A stretch of 64,000 nt of DNA, taken from Eopsaltria australis (taxonomy: Eukaryota; Chordata; Aves; Passeriformes; Petroicidae). Each line of letters starts with the position of its first letter. Positions within the stretch are counted from its first letter, which is position 1. Position numbers and translations under genes: made by a program. This document shows, piece after piece, positions 44,768-55,894 of the stretch. Below the pieces are notes generated by a model. The model did no database searches. It saw nothing but the letters and a program-made list of their open reading frames with translations, and was not told where the DNA came from. The stretch covers positions 1 to 64,000 of the forward strand of contig JAVTVJ010000074.1 of NCBI GenBank assembly GCA_034509425.1, given 5' to 3'.

Positions 44768-46192
44768 CTCTTGCTTTTGGTTACAATCTTTAATCAAATT
44801 GATCCCCAGAATGAATCTTTGAGGAAATCTTCTGATAACCCAGAGGGTTGCTCTCAGATTTCATTGGAAAGGCACCACTTGCATCTGCTGGAATTTATCT
44901 TCATCTTTTCAGATATTGCTGTCTGGTTTGTGGTAGCAAACCTCCTTCCCTCTTCTGGTTTCCCCTGCAGAGAATGTGTATTACATAAATACTTAGACTC
45001 TATGGTAACTTTTAATTTCACTGTAAATATGAAGATTGACTTAAAGTCAACACATTTTGCCATAAATAGAGTGTATTTCATGACAAATACATAATTAACT
45101 TTCTCCTAATTAATTGTTGGCTGCTTGCCAAATTGGTTCAGTCATAATATGTATTATTTAGAATGATTCCAAGCAAATTATTAGCATGGCAACCAATTGC
45201 AAACACTCAAACATTAAAACTTTGGCAGCCTACAGTTTCCATTCGGAGGCAGGTCAGAGTGAAGCTGCAGTAATTTAAAGCAGAGTTTTTTCCACACTTA
45301 TGTTAGCACCATTTGTTACCCAGGACTGATGCCATCCTCAGAAGTTATGATCTGAGTCTGTAACTGGGTACAGCTCAGTGCTGGAGTAACTGGTGTCAGT
45401 GACATTGTCTTCAGGGGGAGTTCAGCCTTATGCTCGGGTACGTACAGTGCTTCCAGCATGACGTAGTAAGCCGTGTGTGTGTGCAATAATGAATGGTATC
45501 AGCAGGCTGATTTCTGATTAATGATTGACTTCTGGTTAATAAAAAAAGCCAAATTAAATTGGTACATCTTTATTTATTTATTTAAAAATAATAGTTTGAT
45601 TAGGCTTGGAACAAGATGCTTTCAGCTGTGTGCTGGGAAATACAGGGCTTTCCTTTCCCTGCTTCACTCCCACACTTTGAATTCTGGCATTCCTTGTTCA
45701 TACTCCTGTGGGGCACAGACGAGGCATCTGACTGCATGCTTTTAGTGATGGGTGTCTTTCAGCTCCTGGAGAGTGCTGTGTTTTCTAGGCAATCCCACTG
45801 GCAGCAAGGCTGGTACATGGAATGATGCAGCATCCCTCTTCAGCAAGGCTCAGCACTGCCTCACACACTGCTCGGGCAGGATGATGTGACCTTGGCTTGT
45901 TTCTCTGTCACCTCCTGGACACAGGGGCTGCTGTGTAGTACAGGCAAAGGACTTCACCTGTAAACAAAACCTTTTAATGCTTAGACCTTTCTGTAAGACT
46001 TGCCACTTGTCCTTTAGTTTTCCCATCATCTTGGAGCATTTAGAAAAGGTAATGATGAAAGAAGATTAAGGTAGGGGAGACATTGGTGCTGATGGGAGTT
46101 ACAGTTATTGGGTTTTTTACTTTTGCACATGTCACACTAGAGGACAACATGGAAGAAATGCTACATACCAGCTATAGATTTGTATTTTCATG
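44768..46192. other. Spacer, no gene recognised
   Basis: The stretch is AT-rich with a short GT run near 45471-45482. No domain-bearing frame is seen. Confidence 0.5.
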
Positions 46193-46775
46193 TAATCATA
46201 CAATCCTTTAGGTTGGAAAAGACCTCTAAGATCATCAAATCCAGCTGTTAACTCAGCACTTCCAAGTCCACCACTAAACCATGTCCTGAAGTGCTACATC
46301 TACGCATCTTTTAAATACCTCCAGGGGTGATGACTCCACCACTTTCCTGGGCAGCCTGTGCCAATGCCTGGCAACCCTTTCAATAAAGAAATTTTACCTA
46401 ATATTCAACCTAAACTTCCCCTGGTGCAACTTGAGGACACTTCCACTTGTCCTGTCACTTTTACCTGAGAGAATAGACTGACTTCCACTTGGCCACAACC
46501 TCCTTTCAGGTAGTGATAAGGTGCCCCCTGAGCCTCCTTTTCTCCAAGCTGAACAGCCCCATCTCCCTCAGCCACCACTCATCCGACTTGTGCTCCAGAG
46601 CCTTCTCCATCTTCACTGCCCTTTCCTGGATTCATTCCAGCATCTTCATGTCCTTCTTGCAGTGAGGGGCCCAGAACTGCACACAGTGCTTGAGGTGTGG
46701 CCTCAGCAGTGCTGAGTACAGGGGTCACTGCCCTGGTCCTGCTGGCCATGCTATTTCTGGTACAAGCAGCATGCC
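46193..46775 (-). mobile_element. CR1 LINE fragment, 3' end, minus strand
   Basis: Read on the minus strand it ends in the CR1-type tail (GATGATCTTAGAGGTCTTTT, then TCCAACC and an ATGATT-like terminus). Upstream it shows the bird CR1 3' region with the CAGCTTGGAGAAAAGGAGGC block. Only the last 580 bp or so are present, the usual 5' truncation. No reverse transcriptase frame remains. Confidence 0.9.
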
Positions 46776-47684
46776 TGGGGAGAGGTGTGATGAGTTTAAT
46801 GCCACTTACAAATTCACACCTTTAATTGCCACTTACTGTAAAAGGATGGTGACATCTGAGCAAACTCGGCACCACAAGGTGTCTAGAGGAATCAGAAATT
46901 GTTTAGAAACAGCATCCTGAGCTACTGTGAGCTTGTTGCTCACATGGGGGCTGTGCTCCTGCAATGCAGGAGATGTCACTGCAGGAATCAACTGTCTCTG
47001 GAGGAGAGGACCTGGCATGCACTGGATCTTGAGATTTTTCCTTGACCAGGAGATGTTTCTGTGTGACATATTGTCTAATTTTATATTTTAGCTGTAATGC
47101 CACATAAGTATTTTTTTTTTTGTTGAGTTAATCTAAATCTGAATGAGCAGACTAAACCACTGAGACCATTATTTGGCTGCAGTAATCTCTGCATGCAGCA
47201 GCTGCCTGTCAGAGTTGCAGTGTAGAACCTAGAGGCTTTGTGCTGCTCTGTAAGTGGATCTATTGCAAAGCTGAATCATTAAAAATATCATCAGTTTAAA
47301 TGAAGCAAAGAACACCCTGAAGAGCTGCATTCTGGTCTCTGCTGCCTCAGTATTGTCACATAGCCACGCACTGTCCCAAGGTCTCTGAGCTCTGGTTTTC
47401 ACCCCAGAGTGACCCCTTTGATGCCCACTGGCATACAGGAGACCTCTGCCTACAGCTGGGGTGACTGCCCATTGTGTGAGCCTGTGCTGATGGACGATAG
47501 GGCTCCCCTCACCTTGCACACCTGGGTACAGAGGCTGTGCACCTCTAGGAAGGCAGTTAAGGTGGGCAGAAGTAGATGACTTCATGCTTTCTACTGAAGA
47601 GGTCTTTCTGCAAAGCAGAGATTGGATGAACTGCATCCTCAATGTGTATTTCTCTCTGTTGGCTGTATGAATTCCTAGAGCGAT
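46776..47684. other. Spacer between two CR1 fragments
   Basis: There is no recognisable gene. A T-run sits near 47111-47121. An open frame at 47229-47642 on the minus strand (137 codons) has no recognised domain. Confidence 0.45.
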
Positions 47685-47780
47685 TTACATGGTTTAGTCA
47701 TGGATATGGTAGTTCTGGGTTAACAGTTGGAGTTGAGGATCTCAAAGGTTTATTCCAACCTAGATGATTCTATGATTCCA
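47685..47780 (+). mobile_element. CR1 LINE 3' tail fragment, plus strand
   Basis: About 95 bp match the terminal part of bird CR1: a GTTGGAGTTGAGGATCTCAA block, TTCCAACCTAGATGATTCTA and an ATGATTCC-like end. It lies about 120 bp before provirus C. Confidence 0.8.
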
Positions 47781-47903
47781 TTATTCTAGATTCATAGAAT
47801 TGGGTTAACTGAAAATACCCATTTTGTATCAGCACTGGGGTTATGATAGAAATATCACATCTGGCTTACATCTGTCTTTTCAAATATTACAAACTTTTCA
47901 GGG

Positions 47904-48859
47904 TGTCTTGGTTTGAAGGACAGGTGTCTGTTAAGGAAGGCAGGAGCCTCCCTTGGAATGGGAAACTGTAACCCCTCTCTCTCAGAATTATTATAAATTT
48001 GAAATCAAGAGGCTCTCAGGCAAAGATATGGGAATAGGAATAACAGTTCTTTACTAATATCTAAAATAAAGCTAACAAATAACAACAACTATGACGTTAA
48101 CCAACAAACAGAACCAGAAACCCAGTGGCAGCCTGCTCGGCTTCAGGCACCTTTTCTCTTTGGTGCAGTTCCAGTCACAGCCTGCAGGGGGCGCTCTGGG
48201 TGTGATGATTCCCTGGTGGCTGCAGGGGCGCTCTGGGTGTGATGATTCCCCAGTGGCTGCAGGGGGTGCTCCGGCGTGAGCTCAGGTAGCACACGGCAGT
48301 GGCGGCTGCCCGAGGCAGGGAAGAATGGAGGAGAGCCTTTGTTCCACAGACCCTCGTGGGGCAGCTGGTGTTGGTGCCGCAGCCAGATCTTTGGACACAG
48401 GGAGCTGGGACGGTAAGCAGTCTCGACGTGCAGGGAGAGCCCCGCTACAATGTAGCAAAGAAACTCGGAGCAGCGAGGAGGAGCGGGGGAGAGACAGGCT
48501 GGTGGCAGGCAGCTCCCGATGGGGCAGAGAGGAAAAGACTTACAGCAGACAGACCGGCAGCTCCGTGCTGGCTTCTCAGGGGCCGTGGGTTCAGCAGACA
48601 GCAGCTCCGGCCGTCCAGCTCCGAGGGTCTCGAGCAAGAGAGTGTGACCTCCCCCCTGCCCTTTTTTTTTTCAGTCTCCAAAATCTCGCGTTGTCAGGCT
48701 CTGCGTCCATGAGGGTGATTCTGCCCCACCCTGCCAAGGAGAAAGGCCCCTAGCCTTGTGCTTTGTTCTCTTAAGTACTCAGATACTAGCTCAGTCATTT
48801 GTCTTTTAGCAACCTATGGGAGAAAAATTCCTGAAGAAAACGAAATCCAACCTCCAACA
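47904..48859 (-). repeat. ERV-L-like 3' LTR, copy C (956 bp)
   Basis: TG...CA ends. It includes 37-bp units near 48180-48270 and an extra block near 48465-48500 absent from A and B. A purine tract follows at 48860-48881. Confidence 0.95.
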
Positions 48860-48955
48860 TTCTCCACCCCGAATTTTTTCCCATGCAAACACCTTACATC
48901 AAATTTAAACCTTCAAAGTATATACATACATGCAGATACAGATACAAGCACGGTG

Positions 48956-50062
48956 TCATAAGTAGTTCACTCTAAAACAAGATCTTCTTGAGGTTTGCAT
49001 CACCCACCAGGTACAGCCTGGTCCCTGAGCATAGACAACCCCACGGATGGGATTGTCTTTGCTTGAGGCAGAGTTAACCCAAACAGTCTTTCCCAGCATA
49101 CCTCTCATGTGTACTACTGGAACTTTATCTCCATCTGTTGTTCGCAAGGGGTCAGAGTGGGCAGGCCCTGCTCGGTTGGAGGATCTTCGGGTGTTCACTA
49201 ACCATGTGGCCTTTGCTAAATTAGTCTCCCAGTTCTTGAATGTCCCCCCACCCAGTGCTTTCAAGGTGGTTTTAAGCAGGCCATTGTACCGTTCAACTTT
49301 CCCAGCTGCTGGTGTATGATAAGGGATATGGTACACCTACTCGATGCCATGTTCCCTAGCCCAGGTGTTTACAAGGCTATTTTTGAAATGAGTCCCATTG
49401 TAAGATTTAATTCTCTCAGGGGTACCATGTCTCCAAAGAACCTGTTTTTCAAGGCTCAGGATGGTGTTCTGGGCAGTGGCATGAGGCACAGGGTAGGTCT
49501 CCAGCTATCCTGTGGTGGCTTCTACCATTGTGAGAACGTAACCCTTGCCTTGGCGGGTTTGAGGCAGTGTGATGTAATCAATCTGCCAAGCCTCTCCATA
49601 CTTATATTTGGACCACCGTCCACCATACTATAGAGGCTTCACCCGCTTGGCCTGTTTGATCGCGGCGCACGTCTCACAGTCATGGATCACTTGGGAGATA
49701 CTGTCTATGGTTAGATCCACCCCTCGGTCTCATGCCCACTTATAGGTGGCATCTCTGCCCTGGTGGCCTGAGGCATCATGGGCCCATCGGGCTAGGAACA
49801 ACTCTCCTTTGTGTTGCCAGTCTAAATCTATCTGTGCCACCTCTGTCTTTGCAGCGTGATCTACCTGCTTGTTGTTCTGGTGTTCCTCGTTAGCTCGGCT
49901 CTTAGGGACATGGGTGTCTACATGGCGGACTTTTACGGGTAGCTTCTCTACCTGAGTGGCAATGTCTTTTTATTCATCAGCCGCCCAGATTGGTTTTCTT
50001 CTACGCTGTCAGTTGGCCTTTTTCTACCTTTCCAGCCAACCCCACAGAGCATTGGCTACCAT
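48956..50062 (-). pseudogene. pol: ERV-L-like RNase H end and integrase, copy C
   Basis: It is homologous to the copy B integrase, but only the last 126 codons (48956-49336) form an open frame. That part holds the third catalytic residue (E in GKVERYN) with normal 35-residue spacing context. Upstream, stops include the TAG and TGA near 50015-50030; the TAG is the same one seen in copy B. A deletion of roughly 20-25 bp near 48990 shortens the C-terminus. Integrase cannot be made. No env follows. Confidence 0.8.
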
Positions 50063-52126
50063 CTACAAATCGGTGTAGAGGTAGAGCTTTGGCCATTTTT
50101 CTCTCTCAGCAATGTCCAGGGCCAGCTGAATGGCTTTGAGTTCAGCAAATTGGCTCCACCCACCCTCTCCTTCAGTGGCTTCTGCAACCTGTCGTGTGGG
50201 GCTCCACACAGCTGCTTTCCACTTCCGGTTCATCCCTATGATGCGACAGGAACCGTCAGTGAAAAGGGCGTAGCACTTTTCTTCTTTTAGCAGTTGATTG
50301 TATGGTGGAGCCTCCTCAGCCCGGGTCACTCGTTCATGCTCTTCTTCGTCAGTGAGGCCAAAACTCTCACCTTCTGGCCAGTTCGTAATTATTTCCAGGA
50401 TCCCAGGGCGGTTTGGATTTCCAATGCGGGCGCGCTGTGTGATAAGTGCGATCCATTTACTCCATGTGGCGTCGGTGGCGTGGTGGGTAGAGGGAGCCTT
50501 TCTTTTAAACATCCACCCCAGCACTGGTAGTCGAGGTGCCAGGAGGAGTTGTGCTTCAGTGCTAATTACCTCCGAGGCAGCTTGAACTCCTTCATAGGCA
50601 GCCAAGATTTCCTTCTCTGTGGGGGTGTAGTTGGCTTCAGACCCTCTGTAACTCTGGCTCCAGAATCCCAGCGGTCGGTCTCGCGTCTCTCCAGGCAGCT
50701 TCTGCCAAAGGCTCCAGGACAAGCCATTGTTCCCGGCTGCAGAGTAAAGCACATTCCTCACCTCTGGTCCCGTCCTTACTGGGCCAAGCGCTACTGCATG
50801 AGCGATCTCCTGCTTGATCTGGGCAAACGCTTGTTGCTGTTCAGGGCCCCAGTGAAAATCGTTCTTCTTGCGGGTGACCAGGTAGAGAGGGCTCACAATC
50901 TGGCTGTACTCTGAAATGTGCATTGTCCAAAAGCCTATGGCCCCTAGGAAAGCCTGCGTTTCCTTTTTGTTAGTTGGCGGAGACATCGCAGTGATCTTAT
51001 TGATGACCTCCGTGGGAATCTGGCGCCGTCCATCTTGCCATTTTACCCCCAGGAACTGGATCTCTCGAGCAGGTCCCTTGACTTTGCTCTTCTTGATGGC
51101 AAAGCCAGCTTCCAGGAGGATCATGATGATCTTCTCTCCTTTCTCAAATACTGCTGCTGCCGTGGTCCCCCACACAATGATGTCATCGATGTATTGGAGA
51201 TGCTCTGGAGCCTCACCCTTTTCCAGTGCAGCCTGGATCAGTCCATGGCAGATTGTGGGGTTGTGCCTCCACCCCTGGGGCAGCCGATGTCAGGTGTATT
51301 GCACACTCCTCCAGGTGAAGGCAAACTGAGGCCTGCACTCCGCTGCCAGAGGGATGGAGAAGAACACACTGGCGATGAAAATGGTGGCATACCACTTTGC
51401 TGCCTTGGACTCCAGCTCATACTGGAGCTCCAACATGTCTGGCATGGCAGCACTCAATGGTGGAGTCACCTCATTTAAGCCACGATAGTCCACAGTCAAT
51501 CTCCATTCCCCATCAGACTTGCGCACAAGCCAGATGGGGCTGTTAAAGGGTGAGTGGGCTTTACTGACCACTCCTTGGCTTTCCAGGTCGCGGATCATCT
51601 TGTAGATGGGGATCACGGCATCTCGATTGGTCTGGTACTGCCGGCGGTGCTCTGTCGAGGTGGCAATTGGCACTTGTTGCTCTTTTACTCTCAGGAGTCC
51701 CACTGCATTTGGATTTTCCGATAGTCCAGGCAAGGTGTTCAGTTGCCTAATGCCCTCTGCCTCTACAGCCGCTATTCCGAAAGCCCACCTGAGTCCCTTT
51801 GGGTCTTTGTAATAGCCATTCCGGAGGAAGTCTATGCTCAGAATACATGGGGCCTCTGGGCCAGTCACAATGGGGTGTTTCTGCCACTCCTTCCCGGTCA
51901 GGCTCACCTCGGCTTCTAACAAGGTTAATTGCTGCGATCCCCCTGTCACCCCGGCAATAGAAACAGGTTCCGCCCCCACATGTCCCGATGGAATTAAGGT
52001 ACACTGCACACTAGTATCAACTAATGCTTCGTATTTTTGTGGTTCTGATGTGCCAGGCCGTCAGATCCACACTGTCCAAAACACCCAGTTTTCTCGTGCC
52101 TCTTCCTGGCTAGAGGCAGGGCCCCT
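50063..52126 (-). pseudogene. pol: ERV-L-like protease-RT-RNase H, copy C
   Basis: Two open frames in one phase, 52009-51293 and 51289-50066, are separated by TGA at 51290-51292, just before the LPQG block of RT. The protease is damaged twice: its DTG reads DTS near 52015, and a TGA lies near 52062. YIDD is present near 51182-51193. RNase H extends further than in copy B, with TDGSC and E-K-AI-LAL type blocks, and ends at TAG near 50063. The order and frame relative to the gag UAG at 52127-52129 match copies A and B. Confidence 0.85.
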
Positions 52127-52132
52127 CTAGCC
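52108..52132 (-). promoter_or_regulatory. Hairpin enclosing the gag UAG, copy C
   Basis: Nine-base perfect arms 52108-52116 and 52124-52132 surround the same 7-base loop as in copies A and B. The UAG at 52127-52129 lies in the stem. Confidence 0.5.
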
Positions 52133-53984
52133 CTGGTTATCATTTCTTTCCTGGGCATACATGGTAGAGGTTCCCTCGAGGGGATCTAAGAGATCATCCT
52201 CCCTTCTGTAATATCTGGCATCTCGGTCATGGAGGCTGAGGCTACCATCACTTTAGTAGACCCCCCGCCTCGGTTAGTATTTCCCTCCTTGAGTTGCTGT
52301 ACCCGTGCTGCCAGGGCAGCAGTGGGTTTCCTATCCCACTTCCTCATGTCTTCTCCGTGATCACACAGGAAGAACCACAGCTCAGATCGTGGGGTGTACC
52401 CTCTCTCCCTGGCTGGGGGGCGCTGGGCTCTGACTTTGGGGCTTGTGACTCGCACTGGTGCCGCACTCATCATCCTCATCTCCTCCCTCACCTCCCTCAT
52501 CATCTCCTCTCTGAGGTCTTTGACCATAGCAGAGACCTGAGCTTGCATTGGGCCACTGATCATACTATCATAATTTCTGAGTTTGGTGGCTATGGAGTCT
52601 ACTGTCTTTCGGTTGTCATCAGTATTAATTGTTGCAATGAAGATGGTGTATTGGGAGGGCTTTAGCTTTGCCAGGTTCCACAACATTTGCTTTGTACACT
52701 TAACCCTGTCGGGGTCATTATCATGTGTTCCATCCCTCCCGAAGAGTACCTCTAATACTGCCACCTCCCTCAGATGTTGGATTCTCTCCTCAAGAGTCTT
52801 CCATGGTCTTCTATGATGGTACTCCTGCATTCTCTCCTTGTTGACAAACTTCTCTCTTACACTTATTAAAAGCCGTTCTCAGAGAGACAGGGGCCCGTCA
52901 TCTCTTCTGAATACCTGATCAACCCCTGAGTCTTGGGACAAGGGTCTCAACTGCTTTGCCTCAATACTATCCAGCTGCACGCCTATACTCATAAGGTCCC
53001 AGACCTGAAGTAACCATGTTGTAAAAGGCTCATTACCCCGTCGCACAGTGTCTTTTCATAGATTACGGAGACTGTCATACCCCAGGGACTCGGTAGTGAT
53101 TTCAATCCTTGGCCTCCCTACTGGTTGAGAGGGCTCTGCTTCCCTGTCATTACTCGCTGGCTGCTCTGGTTTGACTTTAGTCTTCCTCTTTTCCACAGGG
53201 GCAACTGCTGCTGGCTGTGGCTGCCCTTCTGATCTGACTGGAGCCTGAGCGGTTATAACGTCCCTGGGTTCCCCTGCTGCCCCATTAGACTCTCCCTCTT
53301 TGGGGTAGGGGATGGGTTTCCTACCAGCTGGGCAAGTGTATTCCTTCAGCACTTGGCCCATCTCGTGTATCTTCTTCACCAGGACTCCCACCCAATCTGG
53401 GTGGTTTGTTTCTGAGGTGGGTTGTGGGGCCGGGTCAGACTCTGTAGCAGCATCCCTAGTGTCTGGGGCAATGTCAGGTTCTGGGATGGTGTCCCTAGTC
53501 TCTGGGGCCATGTCAGGTTCTGTGGCAGCATCCCTAGTCTCTGGGGCCATGTTAGGGTGGCTATCCGCATCAGACCCCCCTTATCTTTGAATGCTAAATA
53601 GAGCAGGCCTATCAGCGACACCAGCCACTGTATGATATCATTTAGAGAAGATTTGAACCCCTCAAAGATTGGTGGAATAGGCCCAAAGAGCTGGGTGAAG
53701 GGTTGTGGGAAAATTTCTTTTGGTGTCATTTCCTCGCAGTAAGTATCATTATTAAAGTAACCCTGAAAACATGTCAGTAGTGTGTGGTAGCTCTGAATCC
53801 ATATGCCTGCCTTCCAGAGGAAGTTGAAAATCCATGAATTCCTCACCTTACTGACCCATAACACAAAGTGTATGACAGCCACCGTAGTCTTAGTTATAGG
53901 GCCCATGTTTAGATACGGGGCTGCAAATGGGAGAGAGACAGCTGTGACCACTTGCCATATAAACCGGGATAAGCTAGACCACAT
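52127..53984 (-). pseudogene. gag: ERV-L-like gag, copy C
   Basis: It is read from ATG 53982-53984. The hydrophobic N-terminal domain and its sequon (NDT here, NGT in A and B) are kept. A deletion within the 13-residue repeats, near 53555-53570, shifts the frame. TGA at 53056-53058 and TGA at 52879-52881 follow, and the one-base loss near 52230 is shared with copy B. The A/B TGA at the capsid junction is a sense codon here. It has the most lesions of the three gags. Confidence 0.78.
53424..53555 (-). repeat. 39-bp tandem repeat in gag, copy C (contracted)
   Basis: About three units remain of the five seen in A and B. The contraction coincides with the loss of reading frame. Confidence 0.8.
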
Positions 53985-54072
53985 GGTGCAACCTAATGAG
54001 GTTCCTATATCTAGCACACAAAAAACCGCGTTACTCAAGAACTGTTATCTTTTTTCCTCTCGATGCCCTCGG

Positions 54073-54090
54073 GCCCCACATTGGGTGCCA
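54073..54090 (-). other. Primer-binding site, tRNA-Lys1,2-like, copy C
   Basis: The sequence is identical to the site in copy B (TGGCACCCAATGTGGGGC), five bases inside the 5' LTR. Confidence 0.8.
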
Positions 54091-54095
54091 AAATC

Positions 54096-55051
54096 TGTCC
54101 CGGTTTGAAGGACAGGTGTCTGTTAAGGAAGGCAGGAGCCTCCCTTGGAATGGGAAATTGTAACCCCTCTCTCTCAGAATTATTATAAATTTGAAATCAA
54201 GAGGCTCTCAGGCAAAGATATGGGAATAGGAATAACAGTTCTTTACTAATATCTAAAATAAAGCTAACAAATAACAACAACTATGACGTTGACCAACAAA
54301 CAGAACCAGAAACCCAGTGGCAGTCTGCTCAGCTTCAGGCACCTTTTCCCTTTGGTGCAGTTCCAGTCACAGCCTGCAGGGGGCGCTCTGGGTGTGATAA
54401 TTCCCTGGTGGCTGCAGGGGCGCTCTGGGTGTGATGATTCCCTGGTGGCTGCAGGGGGTGCTCCGGCGTGAGCTCAGGTAGCACACGGCAATGGCGGCTG
54501 CCCGAGGCAGGGAAGAATGGAGGAGAGCCTTTGTTCCACAGACCCTCGTGGGGCAGCTGGTGTTGGTGCCGCAGCCAGATCTTTGGACACAGGGAGCTGG
54601 GACGGTAAGCAGTCTCGACGTGCAGGGAGAGCCCCGCTACAATGTAGCGAAGAAACTCGGAGCAGCGAGGAGGAGCGGGGGAGAGACAGGCTGGTGGCAG
54701 GCAGCTCCCGATGGGGCAGAGAGGAAAAGACTTACAGCAGACAGACCGGCAGCTCCGTGCTGGCTTCTCAGGGGCCGTGGGTTCAGCAGACAGCAGCTCC
54801 GGCCGTCCAGCTCCGAGGGTCTCGAGCAAGAGAGTGTGACCTCCCCCCTGCCCTTTTTTTTTTCAGTCTCCAAAATCTCGCGTTGTCAGGCTCTGCGTCC
54901 ATGAGGGTGATTCTGCCCCACCCTGCCAAGGAGAAAGGCCCCTAGCCTTGTGCTTTGTTCTCTTAAGTACTCAGATACTAGCTCAGTCATTTGTCTTTTA
55001 GCAACCTATGGGAGAAAAATTCCTGAAGAAAACGAAATCCAGCCTCCAACA
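54096..55051 (-). repeat. ERV-L-like 5' LTR, copy C (956 bp)
   Basis: It is the same length as its partner with about 12 differences, all transitions by my reading. The palindrome near 54640 is degraded on one arm. Confidence 0.95.
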
Positions 55052-55293
55052 CAGGGCAATGCCCATCTCTTAGAGGCCCATGTATAGCACTTGCATAGTG
55101 GGTCCCTGAGCTTATCTGATGTCTTAAATGGTCACTGTACTGTATCTCCACCTGTTTTATCACTAATCCATGATGGCTATTATTTTCATTATGTGATCAG
55201 TAGAAGAAGTGATGCATTACACATTCACATTCTGTTAATGAACATCAGTCTTTAGTTATAAAGAAGTTAGGTTTAAATTTTTAGCAAATGTTT

Positions 55294-55888
55294 TGTGGCG
55301 GTGGTGCAGGTTACCCCAGAAGAAGAATTTCCAATGAGAAAGCCCTGGGGGGAGCAGGAGCGCTCCCCTAAGGTGGAGCAAACAATAGTTTAGCCCAGAA
55401 GAGGCTGGGCTCGAGACAGGTGAACACCCCCAGGGCTCATTGGGGAGCTCCACCTGCCCATTTAAGTCAGTCACCCCCAGTTTTCTAGAAAGTTCTCAGT
55501 TACTCGGTTGTTCATTGTATCACTCCCCTGTCTGTAACCCTCTCTCATCCCCCTTCTATCCCTGGTTAGCTCCCTGTCCCTTGCTCCTCCCTGGTTCCTC
55601 CCCCCTACTGCCCGGTGATTGGTCACCGGGGGAACAATAAAAGATTGTGTCACAGGGGAATCGGGGTCCTCCGAGCCCCGGTGTCACAGAGTGCAGAACC
55701 TCGTGTCTGTGTCTCTTCATTCCCGGGGTTGGAAGATCCCCCTGAGGTGTGGGAGAGTTCGCTAGCACGGAGCGAGGGCAAGATTCGCTCAGCGACTGGG
55801 AACAAGGCTGGCCTCCGAGGACCCAAGTTGCCTCCGCCTTTGCTAGTAGCCACCTCCACTCCACCGAGGAGGCAGGCGGACGGCCACA
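55294..55888 (+). repeat. Solo LTR K (595 bp, 6-bp duplication)
   Basis: The ends TGTGGC and GCCACA are perfect inverted repeats. It is flanked by ATGTTT at 55288-55293 and 55889-55894. A TATA-like TTTAAG lies near 55460 and AATAAA at 55636-55641, followed by a GC-rich R-U5. The 6-bp duplication suggests class II. It is related to solo LTR I in its first bases and in the TTCTAGAAAGTTCTCAG region. Confidence 0.92.
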
Positions 55889-55894
55889 ATGTTT

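Larger units (their letters stand above)
47904..55051 (-). mobile_element. ERV-L-like provirus, copy C, full length (7148 bp)
   Basis: The complete provirus has 956-bp LTRs at 47904-48859 and 54096-55051 and the perfect 5-bp direct repeat CAGGG at 47899-47903 and 55052-55056. Gene order is as in copy B and no env is present. The two LTRs differ at about a dozen positions by eye (near 1.2%), all transitions, so this is the youngest full copy by that measure. Its genes nevertheless carry more internal stops and a frameshift in gag. Confidence 0.95.
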
